Of a DNA stretch of 64,000 nt, positions 44,682 to 53,897 are shown piece after piece. Numbering within the stretch: the first letter of the stretch is position 1; every line of letters starts with the position of its first letter. The notes beneath the pieces were generated by a model. The model was not told the DNA's origin, ran no database searches, and saw nothing but the letters and a program-made list of their open reading frames with translations. Source of the stretch: Kitasatospora mediocidica KCTC 9733 (lineage in GTDB: Bacteria; Actinomycetota; Actinomycetes; Streptomycetales; Streptomycetaceae); contig NZ_JQLN01000006.1 of NCBI RefSeq assembly GCF_000744225.1, positions 806,001 to 870,000 of the forward strand. Direction: 5' to 3'. The translations under genes and the position numbers were made by a program.

Positions 44682-45194
44682 AGCAAGCGGTCCTCTCACA
44701 TCATTCGAAACGGGCAGGAACGGGCGACGCCACCCTGCAGACGGGGGATGGCGGAGGGACGGGGCGCGGTGGGAGCAGCGCCCGGCCCCGGTGGCACGGC
44801 GCTGCGGCGTCGTGGCTGACGACCAGACCGTAGGGCGGTGCGGAGGCCGATCAACGCCTTGAGGCAGCGGGCCGGATACCCCGTCGGCCTCGACCAGCTC
44901 CAACAACGGCCGCACGGGCACTGCTCCCGGCGCGGGAGGCGCGGCGAGAGCCGCACCCGCGCGCGGCCGGTGTGGTCACGGCCGCCGGAGCTCGCCTCCG
45001 GAGATGCCCTGCAGGGACCCGTCCGGGCCGGTCAAGCCTCGCGAGCCGGACGTCGGCAGGGTGATCAGGTCCCTCGGACGGACCGCGCGGCCGCGCCGCG
45101 CTCGTAAGAAGACGCACCTTCGCCCCGGACCGCCGAGGGACAGCGGCCGGGGCGAAGGTGAGGAACAACGTACAAGCGGGCGGGTGAAGCAGCG
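44682..45194. other. no supported gene
   Basis: No reading frame with a plausible start or composition is seen between the hypothetical gene at 44046 and the relic at 45195. Confidence 0.35.
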
Positions 45195-45505
45195 TCAGCT
45201 CGGGTCGATAGTGCGGCCGTGCTCGGCGGCGTAGCGCTTGAGCGCATCACGGACCGCGTGCGGGCCGTCCAGGCGGATGACCCGGCCGGCCGTTGCCGTG
45301 GGGCAAGGTGCCGCGCAGGAGCAGCCCGGAGCGCCTGCCGACGGTAATGCTCCCGAACGTGGAGCCCGGCCCGTCCCTTGGCGTCCAAGACAACGACGTA
45401 GGTGCTGCCGTGCGGGGCACGCAGCTCGGGGTTCAGGGCGGCCTTCCGAGCGAGGGCGATCACCTGGATTGCGAGGCGGTTTGCAGCCGGGACGGGAACG
45501 GTCAT
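45195..45505 (-). pseudogene. small protein gene broken by two frameshifts
   Basis: Three frames together make one protein. The first is MTVPVPAANRLAIQVIALAR...RAPHGSTYVVVLDAKGRAG, the second GSTFGSITVGRRSGLLLRGT with LPHGNGRP, and the third GRVIRLDGPHAVRDALKRYA with AEHGRTIDPS and a stop at 45195. The second and third parts match the product of 51752-52279. It is either decayed or contains sequence errors. Confidence 0.6.
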
Positions 45506-46122
45506 GGTCTTCTACTGCGCACCGTCCCCGGCCGGGACGACGCGCGAACGTGCCCGCATCCGCAGCGAGAAGGCCCTGCGCTGGGGAGGACGGGCACCAG
45601 CTACCGCTGCCTGACCAGCTATTGCCGATACTTCCTCCATGGGAAGCAGCAGGAAGCCGTACTGGCGCACGATCGGGACTCCGAAGACGCTCGGCGATGC
45701 CGATCGCTGAGCCGCCCTCGATAGGAACGCAGCAACCCGGTGTCTATGCGGTCACAGCACTGGGTACCCCTGCTCCCGAGTGGCCGTGACCCAGCTCAAC
45801 AGCCAGGCCATGGAGTGAGCCGCACGGTAGACGCCCAGTTGGGCAGGTCAACCCCGGCGCCGGACAGGCGGGGTGCTGGGCCGGGTCTGTCTCGCCCTTG
45901 CTGGTCGCAGGGAACGGCGCAAGCGGGCCCGGGTGCCGCCCCGGTACCACCCGGCCACTGCGGGCCCGGGTCGGGGCGGTGGCGATCCGTGGGCAGTGGT
46001 GTCTGCGGAGGGTCGAGGTCGACGGGTTGGTGGCATGCGGTCCGGGCCGTTGACCGCCCCGGGCCTGCGGCGATGACGGGTGGCGGGCCGAGTTGATATC
46101 AGCAGGTGCCTGCGCTCCGGGG
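45506..46122. other. no supported gene
   Basis: Only long G+C-driven open frames without ribosome sites or natural composition are seen here. Confidence 0.35.
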
Positions 46123-46158
46123 CTGCCATGGCCCGGCTCAAGGGCCGGGCCATGGCAG
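46123..46158. terminator. very strong 15-bp stem-loop
   Basis: CTGCCATGGCCCGGC pairs perfectly with GCCGGGCCATGGCAG across a six-base loop. It lies just past the stop of the DUF4192-like fragment at 46168 and was probably its terminator. Confidence 0.7.
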
Positions 46159-46167
46159 GGCGGACTC

Positions 46168-46431
46168 TCAGTGCGCCGGATAGCCGAGGCGTTGGACACG
46201 CTTCTGCCGCAGTGTCTCGCCAAGCTTGTCGAAGGACACCCGGCTGTTGAGGTTTTCGAGGCACAGTTCGGCCAGCAGGTAGCCCGGGGCTATCTCGCAG
46301 GCGCCGTGAAGGGCTATACGGGCGGTCACCTCGTCGTCGGCGGCCCAGGCGGTGAGCCCGAGCAGGGTGAGGTGTCGGTGGCCGTGGCAGAGTCCGGGTG
46401 TGCGGCCAGTTGAGTCCCGGCTGATGGCCAC
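46168..46431 (-). pseudogene. DUF4192 C-terminal fragment cut by IS21
   Basis: LTLLGLTAWAADDEVTARIA followed by LHGACEIAPGYLLAELCLEN and LGETLRQKRVQRLGYPAH matches the end of DUF4192 proteins common on actinomycete integrative elements. The upstream ~300 residues are missing: the frame enters the IS21 terminal repeat. Confidence 0.65.
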
Positions 46432-46555
46432 CAGAAATCCAGGTGGATGGCCGTCCGGCCTTTGGTGTTCCTGATCGCTTCCGTAGACGAAGGAGGCCCC
46501 TTCGTCCGGTTTGCTGGTGTTTGCGATGCATCAGCGAACTGGTCGAAGAGGTCCT

Positions 46556-48088
46556 GTGACGAAGTCTGACAGAGAGATCATGGAGATATTTGAGGCGTAC
46601 GACCTGACCGAGACGGTCTGGTCGGCGGCCGCCCTCACGGGACACGACCCGAAGACGGTCAAGCGGTATGTCGAGGCCCGTGCCAGCGGGCGGAACCCGT
46701 TCGAGCGCGAGCCGCGGCCGAAGATGATCGACGCGTTCCTGGAGAAGATCGAGGAGTGGGTCGAGCGGTCGAAGGCGACGATCCGCGCCGATGTGGTCCA
46801 CGACAAGCTGGTGAAGATGGGCTATCCGGGCAGCGCGCGCTCGACCCGGCGGGCGGTGAACGCGGCGAAGACTGCGTGGAAGACGGGCAAGCGGCGGACC
46901 TACCGTCCGTGGATCCCCGAGCCCGGGCGGTGGCTGCAGTTCGACTGGGGCGAGGGTCCCAGGATCGGCGGGCGGCGGACCTGGCTGTTCTGCGCGTGGC
47001 TGTCCTGGTCCCGCTTCCGGGTGGTGATCCCGGTCTGGGACTGCACCCTGGGAACCCTGGTCGCCTGCCTGGACACCACGCTGCGGCGGATCGGCGGCGC
47101 TCCGACATACGTGCTGACCGACAATGCGAAGACAGTCACCGTCGAGCACATCGCCGGGATCCCGGTCCGGCACCCGCAGATGGTCGCCGCGGGCCGGCAC
47201 TACGGCTGCCAGGTCGTCAGTTGTGTTCCCTACGACCCCGAGAACAAGGGCAGCGCGGAGGCCACGGTCCGCATCGCGAAGGCCGACCTGGTCCCCACCA
47301 CAGCGAACCTGCTGCCCGCCTACGACTCCTTCGCCGAGCTCGCGGACGCCTGCCTGATCTGCTGCGACACGGTGAACACGCGCCGGCACCGGGCGACCGG
47401 GCAGATCCCGGCGGACCGGCTCGACATCGAACGCACCACGCTGCACGTCCTGCCGGTCGAGCCGCTGGCCCTTGCACTGGGCGAGGAGCGGGTCGTCGGC
47501 TCGGACCGCACCGTCAGCTTCAACTCCGTGCGCTACTCGACCCCGCCCGGCTACACCGGCGCCAGGGTCTGGTGCCGGGTCGTCGGCGAGGAACTGTCGA
47601 TCACCGCCCGCACCAAGTCCGGTGACCTGTCCGAGATCTGGCGTCACCAGTTGTCCACGCCCGGCGTCCCGCAGATCATCGACGCCCACTACCCCGACCA
47701 CCCCGACGGCCGCTCGGTCCACCAGCCCAGGCTGCGGCCGCGTTCGGAGGCGGAGATCGCGTTCGTCGGCATCGGCCCCGGCGCCGGGCGCTGGCTGAAG
47801 GAAGCCGGACCCGCCGGGGCCTCCCGGATCCGCGCGAAGATGGCCCACGCCGTCGAGCTCGCCGCCGTCCTGGGCAGCGGCCGGGTCGACCAGGCCCTCG
47901 GGCTCGCGGCCGCAGCCGGACGCTTCGCCGAGGACGACCTAGTCTCCATCCTGGAACACATCGCGGCCAACAGACCCGTCGGACAGGTCGTCCGCGCGGA
48001 CGAGGCCCACTCCGTCCAGAACGGCACCATCGCCTGGCAGGCCCTGGGCCGACAGCAGACGGCTGCCGGGGAGCCGAGGACCGACTGA
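46556..48088 (+). CDS. istA: IS21 transposase IstA
   Basis: A GTG at 46556 with GAAGAGGTCC upstream is chosen over an earlier codon at 46511. The 510-residue protein has an N-terminal HTH (ALTGHDPKTVKRYVEARASG) and an integrase catalytic core: GRWLQFDWGEGPRIGGRRTW (first Asp), PTYVLTDNAKTVTVEHIAGI (second Asp), YDPENKGSAEATVRIAKADL (Glu). A beta-barrel domain follows. It cuts and joins DNA with IstB. Full length and intact. Confidence 0.93.
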   Translation: MTKSDREIMEIFEAYDLTETVWSAAALTGHDPKTVKRYVEARASGRNPFEREPRPKMIDAFLEKIEEWVERSKATIRADVVHDKLVKMGYPGSARSTRRAVNAAKTAWKTGKRRTYRPWIPEPGRWLQFDWGEGPRIGGRRTWLFCAWLSWSRFRVVIPVWDCTLGTLVACLDTTLRRIGGAPTYVLTDNAKTVTVEHIAGIPVRHPQMVAAGRHYGCQVVSCVPYDPENKGSAEATVRIAKADLVPTTANLLPAYDSFAELADACLICCDTVNTRRHRATGQIPADRLDIERTTLHVLPVEPLALALGEERVVGSDRTVSFNSVRYSTPPGYTGARVWCRVVGEELSITARTKSGDLSEIWRHQLSTPGVPQIIDAHYPDHPDGRSVHQPRLRPRSEAEIAFVGIGPGAGRWLKEAGPAGASRIRAKMAHAVELAAVLGSGRVDQALGLAAAAGRFAEDDLVSILEHIAANRPVGQVVRADEAHSVQNGTIAWQALGRQQTAAGEPRTD

Positions 48089-48093
48089 CCAGG

Positions 48094-48375
48094 TCAGTCG
48101 CCGACGAACCACAGATACAGATGCTGCCCGCGCTCGACGCCCCGGCACAGCTCGCGGGCCTGCCCGACCCAGTCGCCGTCCAAGTGGGCGGGAAGCCGGT
48201 CGAGTTCCGCCAGCAGCAGCGGCACCTGCCGCTGGTTGAAGACCGCATCCCCATACGGCGTCAGGGCCCACAGCATCGGGAACTGCGCCATGTCCAGATC
48301 CGCGAAGCCGACCATCCAGTCCACACCGGCTTTGGCGCGGGCCACGACGTTCCCGCTGTCACCACGCACCGCCAT
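48094..48375 (-). CDS. small passenger gene inside IS21
   Basis: The ~93-residue protein (MAVRGDSGNVVARAKAGVDW) contains DLDMAQFPMLWALTPYGDAV, FNQRQVPLLLAELDRLPAHL and ELCRGVERGQHLYLWFVGD. It looks like a genuine soluble Streptomyces protein and is similar in style to the immunity-type genes at 30-42 kb. It starts 58 bp before istB and ends 5 bp from the istA stop, on the opposite strand. An in-frame GTG at 48384 is the alternative start. Function unknown. Confidence 0.65.
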   Translation of the reverse strand: MAVRGDSGNVVARAKAGVDWMVGFADLDMAQFPMLWALTPYGDAVFNQRQVPLLLAELDRLPAHLDGDWVGQARELCRGVERGQHLYLWFVGD

Positions 48376-48433
48376 ATTGATCACCCGCCGAGCCTACCGA
48401 CGCCCACCACGACCCACGAAGGAATTACCGACC

Positions 48434-49207
48434 GTGACGTTTCCCCAGGCCCCGGCCCTGCCCGAGGAGCTCGACAAGCTGATGCGCCGGATGCGCCTGC
48501 CCTACATGCGCAAGGCCGCACCCGACGTCCTGGCGACCGCCCGCGCTCAGCGATGGGACCCCGCCGAGGTCTTGCGGCTGCTGATATCCGAGGAGGTCAC
48601 CGGCCGCGACGCGGCAACCCGGCGCCTTCGCCGGCACTCGGCGAACTTCCCCACCGGCAAGACCCTCGCGTCCTGGCGGGCCGAGGACTCCACCATCCCC
48701 GAACCCACCCAGAACTCCCTGGTCACCCTGGAGTGGATCGGCCGCGCGGAGAACCTCGTGATCGCCGGCCCGTCCGGGACCGGGAAGTCGCACTTCACCG
48801 AAGGCCTGGCCCAGGCCGCGATCGAGAAGGACCTGCGGGTGTCCTGGTTCACCCTGGAGACCCTGGCCGCTGCGATCGGCAAGTCGAAGGTCGACGGCTC
48901 GACCGCACGCACCGTCGCCCGGACCTGCTGGGCCGACCTCATCGTCATTGACGATATTGGCCTACTACCGGTCGGCGAGGATGCCGCCGAGGCGTTCTAC
49001 CGGATCATCGACGCGGCCTACGAACGCCGCTCCATCGCGGTGACCAGCAACATCCACCCCTCAGGCTTCGACACGATCATGCCCAAGACCCTCGCCGGGG
49101 CCAGCTCCGACCGCCTCATGCACCACGCTCATCTGGTGACCACCTCCGGCGACTCACACCGCCTCGCCGAGGCCCTCGCCGGCAAGGGAGTGGTCCCCTT
49201 GACCTGA
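48434..49207 (+). CDS. istB: IS21 helper ATPase IstB
   Basis: A GTG at 48434 starts a 257-residue AAA+ ATPase with LPYMRKAAPDVLATARAQRW, Walker A GPSGTGKS, Walker B LIVIDDIG, and the VTSNIHPSGFDTIMP sensor region with a C-terminal RLMHHAHLV. IstB binds target DNA and directs IstA. The gap from istA is unusually large because of the antisense gene. Confidence 0.93.
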   Translation: MTFPQAPALPEELDKLMRRMRLPYMRKAAPDVLATARAQRWDPAEVLRLLISEEVTGRDAATRRLRRHSANFPTGKTLASWRAEDSTIPEPTQNSLVTLEWIGRAENLVIAGPSGTGKSHFTEGLAQAAIEKDLRVSWFTLETLAAAIGKSKVDGSTARTVARTCWADLIVIDDIGLLPVGEDAAEAFYRIIDAAYERRSIAVTSNIHPSGFDTIMPKTLAGASSDRLMHHAHLVTTSGDSHRLAEALAGKGVVPLT

Positions 49208-49263
49208 CCCCCACCCCAGGAACACCGCTGGCCACAGGCATGGATTTCTGATGGCCACCAGCC

Positions 49264-49536
49264 TGGACACCCGCAGACCGCCCACCTGGGCATCTCAATG
49301 GCCGTTGACATCAACCACCGCCGGCAGAGGGCAGGAGCGCGGTAGGCCGGACGGGTTGAGTCGGGTGCTGCCAGCCAGGTCGGGCTGCATGCCAGTGGCG
49401 GGTCACAGTCCCGTCGGCCGGTGGAACAAGACGCACGGTAGACAGACGGCCCAGCCGGTCGACCCTGGGGCGGCGCGGCGGGCACCGCGAACACAAGCGC
49501 GCCCGAGCCCGCAGCCGCAACGGCCGGTACGCGTAC
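49264..49536. other. no supported gene
   Basis: A short minus-strand stretch (MSTAIEMPRWAVCGCPGWWP) directly outside the IS21 end might be the start of the gene disrupted by the element, but it soon becomes non-coding. Confidence 0.3.
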
Positions 49537-49575
49537 GCGCCCGGGGATCCCGCGCGGTGCAGGGTCCCCGGGCGC
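49537..49575 (-). terminator. stem-loop after the GGDEF gene
   Basis: GCGCCCGGGGA pairs with TCCCCGGGCGC across a 17-base loop, 11 bp beyond the stop codon at 49586. Confidence 0.65.
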
Positions 49576-49585
49576 GTGCGGGCCG

Positions 49586-50359
49586 CTACGCCGTGGGTGT
49601 GTCGGCAGGTGCGGTGCAGCCCCGGCGGCCCCGGCCCTTGACCTGGAACATCGCCTTGTCGGCCAGGCCGATCGCCCGGGACAGGTCGTCGACGCCACGC
49701 ACCTCGGCGGTGCCCAGCGACGCCCCGACCACGAGAGCAACGCCCTGGTGGGCGACGGGGGCGGTGATCGCCTCGTGCAGGGCCCGCAGGCGGTGCGGGA
49801 GGCTGGCGCCGCACACCGCCAGGACGAAGAACTCGTCGCCGCCGGGCCGCGCAGCCACCTCGCCCTCGCCGAGCCACCGGGTGATCCGCTCCCCCACCGC
49901 CGCCAGGACTGCATCGCCCGCCGCGTGCCCGAACGTGTCGTTCACGGCCTTGAAACCGTCCAGGTCGACCAGGGTCACCGCGTAGCGGGACCCACCTCCC
50001 ACCAGCGTGCAGGCGCGCAGCAGGGCGGCGGTACGCCGGGTAAACTCCCGACGCCCCGGCAGACCGCTCAGCGGATCCGTCCGCTCCTCGGCCAACTCGA
50101 CGCCCAGCCGCTCGACCTCACCCCTCAGCGCCCGGAGCGACTCGTCCTGGTGGCGCAGCCGCTCCCGCAGGCGCCGGTTGGCGTCGATCAGGGCCCTGAC
50201 CGCCTTGCGCAATGCCTCGATCCGCACGAAGGAAGGCGTGCGGGCCGGGACCATCGACCGGACCGCAGACGCCGGGGCGCCCTGCGCCACCGACCTCCCG
50301 ACAACATCAGGCGCGGCGCGCCGTGCCTGGGCTGGCACCGTGGAACTCGTGTATGCCAT
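49586..50359 (-). CDS. GGDEF-domain protein, probable diguanylate cyclase
   Basis: The ATG at 50359 follows AGGAGAGG. The 257-residue cytoplasmic protein has a coiled-coil (residues ~45-95) and a complete GGDEF domain: DPLSGLPGRREFTRR, VTLVDLDGFKAVNDTFGHAA, GDAVLAAVGERI, and the signature ARPGGDEFFVL at residues 173-177. The catalytic motif is intact, so it can probably make cyclic di-GMP, which represses sporulation in Streptomyces. No RxxD inhibitory site stands before the motif, and there is no sensory domain apart from the coiled-coil. Confidence 0.88.
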   Translation of the reverse strand: MAYTSSTVPAQARRAAPDVVGRSVAQGAPASAVRSMVPARTPSFVRIEALRKAVRALIDANRRLRERLRHQDESLRALRGEVERLGVELAEERTDPLSGLPGRREFTRRTAALLRACTLVGGGSRYAVTLVDLDGFKAVNDTFGHAAGDAVLAAVGERITRWLGEGEVAARPGGDEFFVLAVCGASLPHRLRALHEAITAPVAHQGVALVVGASLGTAEVRGVDDLSRAIGLADKAMFQVKGRGRRGCTAPADTPTA

Positions 50360-51098
50360 GGTTGATCCACCTCTCCTGAACCGGAGTTGAGGGAAAACCC
50401 CGACCGGGAGCGGTCACCCGTCTGGCCAGATGAACAACCGCTCCCGGGACAGGGCCCCCGCGACAACGGCCCGCGCACACGCACCCCGCCCCCGAACAAC
50501 CAGGCAGGACCGCGACTTAGGCCACCCCGCAACCTAGACACCCCAACCAGCCGAACAACCCCAACGCCCTTACAAAGCATGCCAGTTACGCACCCAGGGC
50601 AACCCAGGCCGGGCCGGGCAAGCCCGAGAGCCAACGGCAGGACCGCACGGGCCAACGGCAGGATCGGACGGGAGTATCCCGGACGACCTGGACAGCGGTA
50701 GCAGGACCACAGGCTCCCCCCGGGGGGCTGTGGCCGGCCGTGGAGATGCGCGGGAGCAGCGCCCGGAACGGGGCGGCCATGCCTCGCAGGTACAGGGCAC
50801 GGACGGTGTCACGGCAGGGCAGGACCCGGCCGACGGCAACGACACCCCGCGCCCCGACCCACCCCGCCCCACCAGCAAGACCCAACCACCCACAACCAGA
50901 CACGCTCCACCGCCCCACAGGTCACCCCCGCAGACCGCGTTGCGACCCGCCGCCGGCAGGACAGCGCAGGGCGTTCCCCCCGGGGGGGCGTGGCCGGCAG
51001 AGAGAGGGTGCGGGAACGTGCCGTCCACGCACCCTTGGTGCTGCCCGGAGCAGGGACGGCTGCGCCCCGCGGGTGCAGGGCGTAGCCGGTGGCGCGGC
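50360..51098. other. gene-free region with two similar hairpins
   Basis: No gene is supported. Two related G+C hairpins, CTCCCCCCGGGGGGCTG near 50714-50730 and a CCCCCCGGGGGGG one near 50976-50992, are each followed by a TGGCCGGC stretch. They may be transcription terminators or duplicated remnants. A C-rich low-complexity stretch spans about 50840-50930. Confidence 0.4.
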
Positions 51099-51218
51099 TC
51101 AGTCCGCGTCGGTGGATGGTCGTCGGGCTACGGAGGCGGTGCTGCGAATGCACTCGGGGTCGTGACCCCCGCAGGCCGGGTCCTCACAGCACAGTCCGCA
51201 GTCGCAATCGGGTAGCAC
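51099..51218 (-). CDS. 39-residue cysteine-rich mini-protein
   Basis: A GTG at 51218 with AAGGGA eight bases upstream encodes LPDCDCGLCCEDPACGGHDP followed by ECIRSTASVARRPSTDAD. Six cysteines in 25 residues suggest a metal-binding or redox peptide. No signal peptide. Codon use fits a real gene, but the length makes it uncertain. Confidence 0.45.
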   Translation of the reverse strand: MLPDCDCGLCCEDPACGGHDPECIRSTASVARRPSTDAD

Positions 51219-51751
51219 GAATCGGGTCCCTTCACTGGGGGCTTCGGTTGTCCGCGGCCCACGGCCACGGCTGGCGGGACGCAACGTAGACAGACCGGGC
51301 AGCGAGTCAACAAGACCCCGGGGGAACGGCTCCGAGGATCCGGACGCGGCAGACAGGCCGCACCGGGCATCACCACCGGCAGAACCCTGGGGGCAGAAGA
51401 TCAGGAGCCGAGCTCACCCCTCCACGGGTCGCTGCCTCGCAGCCCGACAGGCCAGCGGAACACCCAGATGGCGCCCCTACGGGGCCCGGGTGGCCAGGGT
51501 CACCAACCGCCCGGGCCTGGTACACGCGCTCGACCGGAGGAGGCACCTCCAACGGGAAGCCGGTTGCCGGTCACCGGGGAACGACACGACAAAAGCCCAG
51601 GTGCATACGGCTGGCAGCCGGACGTACGCAAGTGCCGCCGTCCCCCGCCGCCCCGGTCTGGCGGGCGGGCCACCGCCGTGGAGCAGCGGACGCATGAGGG
51701 CGCCCCGCCCCGCGGAGGCGGCGGGGCGGGGCGCGGTGGGGCGCGGTGGGG
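51219..51751. other. no supported gene
   Basis: Long open frames on both strands reflect G+C bias only. A G+C-rich inverted repeat (GCCCCGCCCCGC with its mirror) lies near 51700-51745 and may terminate the gene at 51752. Confidence 0.3.
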
Positions 51752-52279
51752 TCAGCTGGGCAGGAGGCCGGTGAGGACGGGGTTGCCGTGCACGGTGGCG
51801 ACCCGTACCTCGGGCGTCACTCCCGGCGGCCGGAGTACGGTCGCGGCCGCCGGACCGATCAATGAAACGGTCCGTAGAGTCACAGCCGGGACGGAACATC
51901 CCATGGTCTGGAGGGTGGTTGGGGGCCTTCGGTGTGCCCGGCAGCCGGGACGGCGCTTCGACGCGAGAACGCTGCCTTCGCCGAGACCGCCAACGGGGGT
52001 GGCGGTCTGGGGCGAAGACCGCACGGGCGGGCGGGGAAGGTGGCGTCGGCTCGGTGCGGTGGGGTGGTGCTGGGCGGCGTACTGCTTGAGCGCCGCACGG
52101 AGCGCGTGCGGGCCGTCCAGGCGGGCGACCGGCCGGCCATTGCCGTGGATCAGAGCGCCGCGCAGGACCCGCCCGGACTTCCTGCCGATGGTGATGGTCC
52201 CGAAGGGGGGCACGGCCCGGTCTTGGCCCCGCTCCCCCACTCGCAACCGGCCCAGCACCCGACAAGTTGCCTGCCGCAC
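51752..52279 (-). CDS. hypothetical protein, paralogue of the 45.2-kb relic
   Basis: A GTG at 52279, two bases after the stop of the preceding gene, begins VRQATCRVLGRLRVGERGQD. The region FGTITIGRKSGRVLRGALIH with GNGRPVARLDGPHALRAALK and QYAAQ matches the relic at 45195, where the protein ends soon after. Here the frame runs on ~100 residues to VRVATVHGNPVLTGLLPS, so either a stop codon was lost or the tail is real. It is the second gene of a two-gene operon. Function unknown. Confidence 0.5.
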   Translation of the reverse strand: MRQATCRVLGRLRVGERGQDRAVPPFGTITIGRKSGRVLRGALIHGNGRPVARLDGPHALRAALKQYAAQHHPTAPSRRHLPRPPVRSSPQTATPVGGLGEGSVLASKRRPGCRAHRRPPTTLQTMGCSVPAVTLRTVSLIGPAAATVLRPPGVTPEVRVATVHGNPVLTGLLPS

Positions 52280-52281
52280 GC

Positions 52282-52623
52282 TCAGGTACTCACGCCCGGC
52301 GCGAGCCAGGCAGTTGCCTCCATGAACCGCGCGCCCGAGCGGTCGGTCAGCGCAGTGCCCAGCTCGCGGCGGAGGGTGGTGATCACTGCAGCCGCGATTG
52401 AGTCGAAGGCGTCACGGCTGAGCCGTTCGCCCTCTGGGAGAGAGTCCTGGCAGGCTGCCGCCGCTGCGTTGGTGCGGTCGATGACAGCCCGCCACAGCGC
52501 GTCGGTGGCCGCGCGGTCGGCGCCGGTGGAAAGGCCCGCCTGCTCCCGGGTCCACGCCTTGGAGATGTTGAGCCGGGCGGTGAAGGTATCGGCAAACGTG
52601 GTGGCCATGGTCAGAGCGTCCAT
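52282..52623 (-). CDS. hypothetical protein, first gene of two
   Basis: The ATG at 52623 (MDALTMATTFADTFTARLNI) with an AAGG-type site upstream gives a 113-residue helical protein with SKAWTREQAGLSTGADRAAT and SIAAAVITTLRRELGTALTD. It ends two bases before the next gene's start. The IS630 copy 2 begins 134 bp upstream and may have separated it from its promoter. Family not recognised. Confidence 0.6.
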   Translation of the reverse strand: MDALTMATTFADTFTARLNISKAWTREQAGLSTGADRAATDALWRAVIDRTNAAAAACQDSLPEGERLSRDAFDSIAAAVITTLRRELGTALTDRSGARFMEATAWLAPGVST

Positions 52624-52827
52624 CAAGCAGGGCCTTTCGGTTGCAGGAAGTGGTAGCGGGACGACCCGCACTGCAGGTGTGGTCGCTGTCGCCGGGGAGG
52701 GAGCAGGCCGGAAGGTAGCGATCCGCAGAGGCCGGTCAACCCGCACGCGTTCCGATACTGAACTTGATTGGGTGATGTCGGGCTGTTCGCCGGACAGCGT
52801 GCGGGTGGTTTCGGTAGTCCTGGTGGG

Positions 52828-53891
52828 GTGAGATATCCGCAGGGCGGCGGCTTGACCGACGCCGAGAGTGCCGGGCGAGAGCGGGTCCGGCTCCAGGCCG
52901 TGACTGGCTTCGAGGCCGGCGAGAAGAACCGGGAGATCGCTGCGGTGTTGCGGGTCTCGGAGCGGTCGGTGGAACGGTGGCGGTGCCAGTGGCGCGAGGA
53001 GGGCCTGGCCGGGTTGGCGTCGAAGGGATCGCCTGGCCGACCTCGACTGTCGGAGACGCAGATAGCCAGGCTGGAGCAGGAGTTGGAGCGAGGCCCGCTG
53101 GCCCATGGGTGGGCCGACCAGCGGTGGACGCTGGCCCGGGTGAAGACTATGATCGGCCGCCTGTTCCACGTCTCGTACACCGTGGAGGGCACGTGGCGGC
53201 TGCTGCGGCGGCACGGCTGGTCGTGGCAGCAGCCCGCCCGGCGCGCGATCGAGCGCGACGACGACGTGGTGGAGCTGTGGAGGCAGGAGGTCTGGCCGCG
53301 GGTAAGAGCACCGCGGCGGTGAACAACGCCTGGGTGGTCTTCGAGGACGAAGCCGGCCAGTCGATGACGCCGCCGCGCGCCAGGACCTGGGGCCGCCAGG
53401 GCGTCACCCCGGTCGTCCGCGTGCGCGGGCGGGGCTCGGGCCGTGTCTCCATGGCGGGGATGACCTGCTACAAGCCCGGTGAGCGGTCCCGGCTGATCTA
53501 TGCGATCCGCGAGTACCGGGGCCGCAAGGACGAACCGAAGGGCTTCGGGTGGAAGGACTACCGCGACCTGATCGTCCGTGCCCACAGCCAGCTCGGCGGT
53601 CCGATCGTCCTGGTGTGGGACAACTTGCGCATGCACCTGGTCGCGCCGCTGCGGGAGTTCTTCGAGGCCAACGCCGCCTGGCTCACGGTGTTCCAGCTAC
53701 CGACCTACGCTCCGGACCTGAACCCGCAGGAGGGCGTCTGGTCGCTGGTCAAGCGGGGCATCGGTAACCTCGCCGCCGCTGACCTCGGCCAGATCACCCG
53801 CGCGGTGAAGCGCAAGCTCAAGATGCTGCAGTACCGGCCGGAGGTGATCGACGGCTGCCTGACGGCCACGGGTCTGATGCTGGAGAGCTGA
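52828..53891 (+). CDS. IS630-family transposase, two frames (copy 2)
   Basis: Same as the copy at 37238-38301. The first frame runs from GTG 52828 to the stop at 53322 (HTH domain); the second frame continues to 53891 (DDE domain). The junction again needs a -1 shift near GCGGGTAAGAGC. Confidence 0.85.
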
Positions 53892-53897
53892 TGTGCT

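Larger units (their letters stand above)
46419..49263 (+). mobile_element. IS21-family insertion sequence with an extra gene
   Basis: Ends GGCTGATGGCCACCAGAAAT and the reverse of GGCTGGTGGCCATCAGAAAT bound istA and istB. A 345-bp gap between them, where istA and istB normally adjoin or overlap, holds a small antisense gene. No target duplication is obvious at the ends I chose. Confidence 0.8.

Noticed and set aside
45848..47848. A 666-codon open frame on the minus strand
   Set aside because: It is antisense to istA and mixes noise with no recognisable motifs.
50714..50992. The two CCCCCCGGGGGG hairpins as a replication or partition site
   Set aside because: There are only two copies, with no replication or partition gene nearby; terminators or chance are simpler.
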